A stretch of 64,000 nucleotides of DNA. Source: Oribacterium sinus (GTDB taxonomy: Bacteria > Bacillota > Clostridia > Lachnospirales > Lachnospiraceae). This document shows, piece by piece, positions 57,995-64,000 of this stretch (position 1 is its first letter; each line of letters begins with the position of its first letter). A program made the translations under genes and the position numbers. The stretch spans positions 62,001 to 126,000 of the forward strand of contig NZ_JACHHH010000004.1 in assembly GCF_014202695.1 (NCBI RefSeq). Direction: 5' to 3'. The notes under the pieces were generated by a model that was not told where the DNA came from, made no database searches, and was given only the letters and a program-made list of their open reading frames with translations.

Positions 57995-59293
57995 ATGTTT
58001 TGTAGAAAATGTGGTTTAAAAAATGATGATGATGCCGTATTCTGCAAACTTTGTGGAGCAAGATTGTCCGAAGAGGAAGTAGAACAGCTTTCGGAGGGAA
58101 CCCTTTCTCTTTCCTCCACGCCCCCGGTGCCAAACGAATCGGTTGTAGGGAATAAGACAGTGGCTACAAAAGAAGCTAAGGCTTTGAAACCAAAGAAAAA
58201 ATTACATTTACATTTTTTTATTTGCCTTCTTCTGGCGTTTCTTATAGGGAGCAGTGGAACTTGGATATATCTACAATTCTTTAAGAAAATTACAATTCCC
58301 TTAGATGAATATGTGAAGGTGAATATCCATGGACCAAGTGGGTATGCAGTAGCAGGTACAGAAATAGACTGGGATGGAATCGAAAGGGATTATGGGGGAA
58401 AATTATCCTTCACGCAGTTGGCGAAATCGAAGGGTTTGGAGGAGCTTTATCATTCTCCGATAACTTGCTTGTTTGAATCTATCAGTTCTCCCAGTCTTAA
58501 GAAAGAGAAAAACATTAAAAATGGAGATTTAATTGCTTATCAGTGGAACTTTGATGACAGAGAGATTACCCGTTATTTAAATTGTAAACTGAAATTAGAG
58601 AATAAAAAGATAAAAGCCCATACCGATGCTTCTGTGAAAGAAGAGGATATTTTCGGGAAAATGGAAATTAAGGCAGTAGGAGATAATGGATATGGCAAGA
58701 TAGTTCTAAGAGCTTTACCAGAAGGTCTTAAAAAAGATGACTTTATAATATATTCCAATTTTTTTTTATCTAATGGCTCCAAAGTAGATATTGATTTACG
58801 ATACAGCCCGCTTTACTACTATGAATCTTGCGGTATTTTACCCAGTAAAAAGAACATAACTTATACTGTTTCAGGCTTGGGGGAAAGTTCAGAGGAGAAA
58901 GATACTGCTATAGGCACAGAAGATTCTTCGATGCCGTTTTCTACAGCAGAGGATGATGCGAGAACTGAGGAGGCAAAAGCACAGTATGCTGTATCGGACT
59001 ATATTTGCCCCTACAGTTCCTTCAGGTTGATTACGAAGCAGGATATGACCGAATTGATGGCAGAGTATCCAAAGGATCTCTTCCCCGGGCAAAGGTCGCT
59101 TGCTCAGATGATTATAAATGAGATATATGCCAGATACGGTTATGAGTTTAAGGATCCGGAGCTCAATGATTATTTTGAGCAATTTTATTGGTACTCTTCT
59201 CTCCGGGATCGGATATCAAATGTGGATAATATTTATCGACAAATGTCAGAGATTGAAAAGAAAAATGTGGAGTTCTTAAAGACCTATCCTTAA
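57995..59293 (+). CDS. Zinc-ribbon membrane protein with YARBHG domain
   Basis: A 432-residue protein. It starts with a zinc ribbon MFCRKCGLKNDDDAVFCKLC (two CxxC pairs). A linker and one membrane helix (HLHFFICLLLAFLIGSSGTW, about residues 70-90) follow, then an outside region of about 220 residues with beta-rich repeats and an acidic stretch. The C-terminal YARBHG domain reads QMIINEIYARYGYEFKDPEL with YFEQFYWYS. The family is found in Firmicutes as envelope proteins of unknown role. AAAGGAG precedes the ATG. A strong terminator follows. Confidence 0.85.
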   Translation: MFCRKCGLKNDDDAVFCKLCGARLSEEEVEQLSEGTLSLSSTPPVPNESVVGNKTVATKEAKALKPKKKLHLHFFICLLLAFLIGSSGTWIYLQFFKKITIPLDEYVKVNIHGPSGYAVAGTEIDWDGIERDYGGKLSFTQLAKSKGLEELYHSPITCLFESISSPSLKKEKNIKNGDLIAYQWNFDDREITRYLNCKLKLENKKIKAHTDASVKEEDIFGKMEIKAVGDNGYGKIVLRALPEGLKKDDFIIYSNFFLSNGSKVDIDLRYSPLYYYESCGILPSKKNITYTVSGLGESSEEKDTAIGTEDSSMPFSTAEDDARTEEAKAQYAVSDYICPYSSFRLITKQDMTELMAEYPKDLFPGQRSLAQMIINEIYARYGYEFKDPELNDYFEQFYWYSSLRDRISNVDNIYRQMSEIEKKNVEFLKTYP

Positions 59294-59345
59294 GCAGTTT
59301 TGCAAGGCACTAAGCCTATTCTGAAGTATTTCATAAGATTTAGAT

Positions 59346-59381
59346 ATACCCCTTTACTGAAGAGACAGTAAAGGGGTATTA
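59346..59381 (+). terminator. Intrinsic terminator after the YARBHG gene
   Basis: The arms ATACCCCTTTACT and AGTAAAGGGGTAT are perfect 13-bp complements around GAAGAGAC. Confidence 0.85.
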
Positions 59382-59395
59382 TCATATTTCAGAAT

Positions 59396-59512
59396 AAATA
59401 GCGTGGGTGAAGCCTGTGACTCCTCAAATGAGAAGGAGTGACATGGGTGCAACAAGGAAGTCTGGTGAAACTTAAGTAAGAAATGACACGAACAGGGATA
59501 GTGAGGAGGTCA
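59396..59512 (+). other. Structured leader; possible group II intron 5' fragment
   Basis: The run GTGGGTGAAGCCTGTGACTC and on to GGGTGCAACAAGGAAGTC, then TGGTGAAACTTAAGTAAG, resembles domain I pieces of bacterial group II introns as I remember them. A local stem ACTCCT/AGGAGT lies inside. No reverse transcriptase ORF or domain V is present. It runs straight into the ribosome site of the transglutaminase gene, so it may instead be a leader with its own regulatory fold. Confidence 0.35.
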
Positions 59513-59515
59513 TAG

Positions 59516-60304
59516 ATGAATCCATACGAAAACAAAAGCTTAAAGACTGAGGGCATAAAGCTACTGCTGCTCTTGCTATTTCCCCTTCTTTTCAGTCTGC
59601 AAAGCTACGCTTCTCCCATTAAAGGAGACAGGAGAACTGCCTTAAGCTTTGGAGAAAATGGAGAATATCTGGATGCGGAGCAATATGCCAAGGATAATCC
59701 GGATGTGCTGGAGGCCTACGGAATGAATCCCTCAGCTTTTTGGAGTCATTACCTGCATTTCGGAATTAAGGAAGGACGGCGTGCTTATGGTCTGGATGCC
59801 TCTTCTCCCGAGGCAGTGGCAAAGCTTAAGGTCTTCACCGTGGCGGAGCAGATTTGCAATGACGCCATGAGCGACAGGGAGAAGGTGAAGGCGGTTCATG
59901 ACTGGATTATTCAACAGACCAAGTACGATATTGAGAACCAGAGAAGACGAACTATTCCGGAGGATTCTTACCATATCGAAGGTGTGATGCTGAAGGGCGT
60001 TGCAGTGTGCAACGGCTATGTGGAGGCCTTTGATTATTTTATGGAGGTTCTGGGCATTCCCCATGAGGTTGTGGTAGGAAAGTCCGTTGGCAGAGGCGGT
60101 GCAATAGGCAGCCATGCCTGGAACAGGGTTTGGATTGACGGAAAATGGCTTTCTGTGGATTGTACCTGGGATGATCCGGTGACGGAGGACGGAGAAAATC
60201 AGATTATCGACAAATATTTTCTTCGAACAGAGGAGGAAATTGCCGGCAACCATATCACAGAAAAAATTTTCAAAAATTATCAGAATAGAAAAGTTAAGTT
60301 CTAA
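59516..60304 (+). CDS. Exported transglutaminase-like protein
   Basis: A 262-residue protein with an N-terminal signal or anchor (GIKLLLLLLFPLLFSLQSYA). A short domain with YAKDNPDVLEAYGMNPSAFW and HYLHFGIKEGRRAYG follows; it looks like a small repeat seen in surface proteins. The transglutaminase core comes next with the Cys in GVAVCNGYVEAFDYFM, the His in IGSHAWNRVWIDGKW and the Asp in SVDCTWDDPV. Probable wall or surface protease or cross-linking enzyme. TGAGGAGG lies before the ATG. Its neighbour is a wall-binding protein. Confidence 0.88.
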   Translation: MNPYENKSLKTEGIKLLLLLLFPLLFSLQSYASPIKGDRRTALSFGENGEYLDAEQYAKDNPDVLEAYGMNPSAFWSHYLHFGIKEGRRAYGLDASSPEAVAKLKVFTVAEQICNDAMSDREKVKAVHDWIIQQTKYDIENQRRRTIPEDSYHIEGVMLKGVAVCNGYVEAFDYFMEVLGIPHEVVVGKSVGRGGAIGSHAWNRVWIDGKWLSVDCTWDDPVTEDGENQIIDKYFLRTEEEIAGNHITEKIFKNYQNRKVKF

Positions 60305-60467
60305 AGTATTTCTGACGAATTTAATAACATTTTGGAGAAATATTGAGAATGTCGGAGGCTTGTGTTAAGATTTCTCTCGGAAAAGAACTTTTTAAGAAAT
60401 AATACAAACAAGTGAATTTCTAAGGAAGAGTACTGAGAAAGTAAGTACGGAAGTAAAGGAGAGAAAG

Positions 60468-61154
60468 ATGAAAAGAATGGGAAGAAAAGGAAGTCTTTTA
60501 GCATTGGGATTGGGAGCAGCTTTACTGGTATCTGCCATTCCCGCAGTGGCGGCTCCATTAAACACGGAAGGAAGCTGGAAGCAGGACGCCGGACAGTGGT
60601 CCTTCGTAAAGCCGGACGGAAGCAAGTATCAGGGTTGGATTTACACTGACGGAAGCTGGTTCTTCTTAAAGGAGGACGGAACTTTATTCTCCGGTTGGCA
60701 GAAGAATGATGCCGGAAAATGGTTCTTTATGAGCACTTTACACGACGGTACCTTCGGAAAGCTTCTTCAGGGCTGGCAGTGGGTAGGAGGATATTCCTAC
60801 TATTTGCAGGAGGAAGAAGGACCTAAGTTCGGAGAGCTTTTGGTTTCCTCCGAGAAGGACGGCTACAAGGTAGATGCTGAGGGACATTGGGTAAATGCTG
60901 AGGGCACTCCCGTATATGAGGCCGGAAAGGGATATCCTTCCGTAGAGCAGAAGCAGAGCACAGAGGCGGCAGCAAGCACCACTCCCACAAAGACCATTAT
61001 CAGCTTCTCCGGCGGCGGAAGCGGTTCCGGAACAGGAGGGGCAGGAGGCGCAAGCGGCAAGAAAAATGGCGCTAAGGCCAGCAGCTCCAACCTTCCAAAG
61101 CCCGTAGCTTCCGGTTCCAACCTGGTAGCCAGCGGTTCCAATATGGGACATTAA
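60468..61154 (+). CDS. Choline-binding-repeat cell wall protein
   Basis: A 228-residue exported protein. The signal peptide is at residues 1-28 (ending IPAVAAPL). Cell-wall-binding repeats follow: WSFVKPDGSKYQGWIYTDGS, WFFLKEDGTLFSGWQKNDAG and WFFMSTLHDG, with more degenerate ones up to residue 150. The last 60 residues are Gly/Ser/Ala-rich (SFSGGGSGSGTGGAGGASGK) and end in short VASGSN repeats. There is no catalytic domain, so it is probably a small surface ligand or anchor. It is read in the same direction as the transglutaminase, 163 bp later. Confidence 0.85.
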   Translation: MKRMGRKGSLLALGLGAALLVSAIPAVAAPLNTEGSWKQDAGQWSFVKPDGSKYQGWIYTDGSWFFLKEDGTLFSGWQKNDAGKWFFMSTLHDGTFGKLLQGWQWVGGYSYYLQEEEGPKFGELLVSSEKDGYKVDAEGHWVNAEGTPVYEAGKGYPSVEQKQSTEAAASTTPTKTIISFSGGGSGSGTGGAGGASGKKNGAKASSSNLPKPVASGSNLVASGSNMGH

Positions 61155-61303
61155 AAAAGGTTTTCAGAAGGAAAATTTCCTAGAATAGTAGTTTTTGGAA
61201 AGGACAGGGATGTCTTTTCACGGGGAGATGGCTCTCATGCAGAAGAGCCCTTGCAAAAGGGGTTTATATCATGGACGATGAGATGCAGAGCATAACATCT
61301 CCT

Positions 61304-61342
61304 CGCATTAAAAAAAGAGGCTATATAGCCTCTTTTTTCGTA
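61304..61342. terminator. Bidirectional terminator between convergent genes
   Basis: The arms AAAAAGAGGCTA and TAGCCTCTTTTT form a stem around TA, with A-run and T-run on the two sides. It serves the wall protein gene and the leftward P-type ATPase gene. Confidence 0.85.
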
Positions 61343-61351
61343 TGGAAATCG

Positions 61352-63970
61352 TTATGCTTGCTTCCGCATCGTCCTGAAAATCGCCTTTGCAATCTCTACA
61401 AAAATGATAATACTGAAGGAAATTCCGAAAACGATAGCCCACTGCATAAGGCTTGGAGGAGTCACATCGAAGAACTGATTGATTCCGGGAGTAACAATTA
61501 CGCCTAAAAGCAGGAAGGCGGAAAGCAGTGCTGCACCGTTTAAGTAAATATTGTCCAAAGGATTTCCATTGAACAGGGAGCGGAAAACGGACTTTACGTT
61601 AAAGGCATGGAAGAGCTGTAAAAGTCCCAGAGTGGCAAAGGCCATGGTCTCGGAAAGATTTTCCTCATGGAAATACTGTCCTGCCAGCCAATAGATGAAC
61701 AGGGTCAAGCCTCCCTCTAAAATACCCTGATAAAGGATGCTTTCCAGTACACCGTTGGAGAGGAAGCTGGAGCTCTTTTCTCTGGGCTTTCTCTGCATCA
61801 CATCCGGCTCAGCCTTTTCCATTCCTAAAGCAATAGCCGGGAAAACGTCTGTTACCAAGTTAATCCAAAGGATATGTACCGGCTGTAAGATGGTCCAGCC
61901 TAAGAGGGTAGCCACAAAGAGGGTAATCACCTCTCCGAAGTTTGCGGAAAGCAGGTACTGTACCGCCTTTTGAATATTGGAGAAAACCTTTCTTCCTTCT
62001 TCAATGGCTACCACAATGGTTTCAAAGTTATCATCCGCCAGCACCATGTCGGAAGCACCCTTGGAAACTTCCGTTCCGGTGATTCCCATACCCACACCGA
62101 TATCCGCCTGCTTCAAGGCAGGGGCATCATTTACCCCGTCTCCGGTCATGGAAACAATCTTTCCGTTCTTCTGCCAAGCTCTTACAATTCGAACCTTATG
62201 CTCCGGAGAAACTCTGGCGTAAACGGAAATCTCGGGAACCTTCTTCTCCAGCTCCTCATCGGACAAAAGCTCCAGCTCGGCACCGGTTAAAACATGTCCA
62301 CGATTATCCTCTCCCATAGGAAGAATGCCTAAACGCTCGGCAATGGCCTGGGCGGTTTCTGCATGGTCTCCGGTAATCATTACGGTACGAACGCCGGCAC
62401 CCTTGGCAACGGAAATCGCTGCCGCAGCCTCCTTACGCTCCGGGTCAATCATGCCCACAAGACCGGCAAAAATCAGGTTCTGCTCCACATCCTCGGAACG
62501 AGGGGAATCAGGCACAGACTTACAAATCTGATAAGCTCCTGCCAGAACACGAAGAGCCTCTCTTGCCATTTTGGTATTTTCGGAAAGAATGGATTTTCTA
62601 TCCTCCTCTGTTAAGGGGCGAACTTCTCCATTTTCCACGATGTGACTGCAACGCTGTAAAAGCTGGTCCGGTGCCCCCTTGGTGCAAAGGAGGAATTCCC
62701 CGCCCAAGGGATGGAAGGTACTCATCAGCTTTCTGGTGGAGTCAAAAGGCAGCTCCTGTACACGGGGGTACTTGCTCTCATTTTCCTGAAGAGGAAAATG
62801 CTGATCCAAGGCAAACTGTACCATAGCGGTTTCCGTAGGATCGCCAATCAGCTTTCCTTCCGCATCCAGCTTGCTGTCATTTGCCAAAACAAGACTGCGA
62901 AGCAGGGGATTATCTACAGAAATTACGGCGCTGCGGTCCTGTGATTTTCCGTCAAAATACACTTTCTCAATGGTCATCTGGTTCAGGGTCAGGGTTCCGG
63001 TTTTATCGGAGCAGATCACCTGAGTACCTCCTAGAGTCTCCACCGCCGGAAGAGTACGCACCAGAGCCTTTCTCTCCGCCATAGAACGGGTTCCCAGAGA
63101 GAGGATAATGGTGGAAATGGCAGGTAAGCCCTCGGGAATAGCAGCTACCGCTAGGGAAATGGATACCAGAAGCATATCGGTAATGGCTCTTCCCCGAAGC
63201 AGGCCCACCACAAAGGTTACTGCGGCAATGGCCAAAATCATAATGGTTAAGCTCTTTCCTAAACGGTCCTGATCTCTTTGTAAAGGGGTCTTGGTCTTTT
63301 CCGCATGAGCCAGCATATTGGCGATATGTCCCACCTCCGTATCCATACCGATGGCGGTAACCACGGCCACGGCACGACCGTAGGTCACATTGGTACTGGA
63401 GAAAACCATGTTTTTCCGGTCGCCGATTCCAGCATCCTCTAAAGTAATGGGGGCAATGTCCTTATCCACGGGAACGGATTCGCCGGTAAGAGCCGCTTCC
63501 TCCACCTTCAGGGAGTTGGCTTCTAAGAGACGCATATCTGCAGGAACAATGTCTCCTGCCTCCAAAAGCACGATATCTCCCGGCACCAGCTCATGGGATT
63601 TGATGGTTTCCACATTGCCGTTTCTGCGAACTCTGGCATCCGGAGAAGCCATTTCCTTTAAGGCATCGATAGCCTCCTCCGCCTTTGCCTCCTGAATCAC
63701 ACCCATAATAGCGTTTAAAACCACCACCAAAAGGATAATCACCGCATCATGCCATTCATGGCTGGCAAAAAGAGAAACAGCGGCAGCAGCCAAAAGGATG
63801 ATAATCATAAAATCTTTAAATTGCTCTATAAATTTTTCTAATAGAGAAGAATGCTTCTCTACTTCCAGAGCATTACTGCCGTACTCCGCCTGTCTTTTGG
63901 CTACCTCGGCAGAGGAAAGTCCTGTTTCCACCGGACTTTCTACAGCTCTCAGCAGCTGGGCTATCTCCAT
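61352..63970 (-). CDS. Ca2+-type P-type cation ATPase
   Basis: An 872-residue P2-type pump (SERCA/PMR1-like), most likely exporting Ca2+. In order: actuator TGES in EAALTGESVPVDKD, helix-4 ion site AAIPEGLPAISTII, phosphorylation site VICSDKTGTLTLNQM, nucleotide-binding KGAPDQLLQRCS, hinge MTGDGVNDAPALKQADIG and helix-6 ion site NLVTDVFPAIALGMEKAEPD with the Asn and Asp of Ca2+ pumps. Length is complete. The start at 63970 lies 31 bp from the window end, so its promoter is outside. Confidence 0.94.
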   Translation of the reverse strand: MEIAQLLRAVESPVETGLSSAEVAKRQAEYGSNALEVEKHSSLLEKFIEQFKDFMIIILLAAAAVSLFASHEWHDAVIILLVVVLNAIMGVIQEAKAEEAIDALKEMASPDARVRRNGNVETIKSHELVPGDIVLLEAGDIVPADMRLLEANSLKVEEAALTGESVPVDKDIAPITLEDAGIGDRKNMVFSSTNVTYGRAVAVVTAIGMDTEVGHIANMLAHAEKTKTPLQRDQDRLGKSLTIMILAIAAVTFVVGLLRGRAITDMLLVSISLAVAAIPEGLPAISTIILSLGTRSMAERKALVRTLPAVETLGGTQVICSDKTGTLTLNQMTIEKVYFDGKSQDRSAVISVDNPLLRSLVLANDSKLDAEGKLIGDPTETAMVQFALDQHFPLQENESKYPRVQELPFDSTRKLMSTFHPLGGEFLLCTKGAPDQLLQRCSHIVENGEVRPLTEEDRKSILSENTKMAREALRVLAGAYQICKSVPDSPRSEDVEQNLIFAGLVGMIDPERKEAAAAISVAKGAGVRTVMITGDHAETAQAIAERLGILPMGEDNRGHVLTGAELELLSDEELEKKVPEISVYARVSPEHKVRIVRAWQKNGKIVSMTGDGVNDAPALKQADIGVGMGITGTEVSKGASDMVLADDNFETIVVAIEEGRKVFSNIQKAVQYLLSANFGEVITLFVATLLGWTILQPVHILWINLVTDVFPAIALGMEKAEPDVMQRKPREKSSSFLSNGVLESILYQGILEGGLTLFIYWLAGQYFHEENLSETMAFATLGLLQLFHAFNVKSVFRSLFNGNPLDNIYLNGAALLSAFLLLGVIVTPGINQFFDVTPPSLMQWAIVFGISFSIIIFVEIAKAIFRTMRKQA

Positions 63971-64000
63971 TTGATAAGCCTTGTCCTGCCATACTTTTCT

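Noticed and set aside
59396-59512. c-di-GMP riboswitch upstream of the transglutaminase gene
   Set aside because: The conserved c-di-GMP-I core (CACGCACAGGGCAAACC type) and the c-di-GMP-II core are not seen.
60738-61151. Long minus-strand frames opposite the choline-binding protein
   Set aside because: They lack ribosome sites and mirror the low-complexity coding strand, which has a signal peptide and wall-binding repeats.

Overview
The window looks like a chromosome segment of an obligately anaerobic Firmicute of the Lachnospiraceae (possibly Oribacterium or a close relative; this is inferred from gene content only). Pointers are a DUF4250-like small gene, a C_GCAxxG_C_C protein, a YARBHG-domain zinc-ribbon protein, a choline-binding-repeat wall protein, strong AGGAGG ribosome sites and moderate GC in the core genes.

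Left core (1-14.9 kb): DJ-1/PfpI protein, dicarboxylate/amino-acid symporter, a probable small RNA with its own promoter and terminator, a redox Cys-rich protein paired with a TDT-type transporter, a glyoxalase, an M20 amidohydrolase, rarA, a lipoprotein, dtd, a frameshifted DUF4250 gene, an AT-rich membrane protein with a small partner gene, an XRE regulator, and a DUF4143 ATPase. These end at a tRNA cluster Gly(TCC)-Phe(GAA)-Gly(GCC).

Integrative conjugative element (15.0-43.0 kb): a 28-kb AT-rich element sits in the 3' end of tRNA-Gly(GCC). A 24-bp direct repeat marks its ends (15007-15030 and 42964-42987). The left end holds a tyrosine integrase. A rightward type IV secretion operon follows: coupling ATPase, its apparently detached membrane domain, a small pilin-like protein, a VirB6/TrbL-like channel, PrgI, a VirB4-like protein without a P-loop, a true VirB4, a CxGH-rich membrane protein and a wall hydrolase with a C39-like peptidase. 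A leftward half carries ParA plus a ribbon-helix-helix partner, a zeta-toxin-like kinase module, a serine recombinase, a HipA/CtkA-like kinase module, a large relaxase with a hairpin-rich probable oriT in front of it, and a replication-initiator-like gene next to attR. The set suggests an element that can replicate and partition as a plasmid after excision.

Right flank (43.0-46.0 kb): just outside attR is a second, diverged set of both kinase modules (HipA/CtkA-like and zeta-like), a HicB-like protein, DUF2442 and a truncated DUF4160-like tail. This is a toxin-antitoxin-like island that shares history with the element.

Right core (46-64 kb): uracil-DNA glycosylase family protein, M3 oligoendopeptidase, chemotaxis receptor, C69 dipeptidase, ABC-F ATPase, a DUF3791-like gene pair, trmL, nth, a dCMP deaminase, zinc-ribbon/YARBHG protein, transglutaminase, choline-binding protein and a Ca2+-type P-type ATPase.

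The core intergenic regions are rich in structure. There is a dispersed palindromic element family with conserved inner boxes and variable stems (4 copies), a 36-bp palindrome family (3 copies), and three separate short tandem arrays. No CRISPR array, rRNA or insertion sequence was seen.
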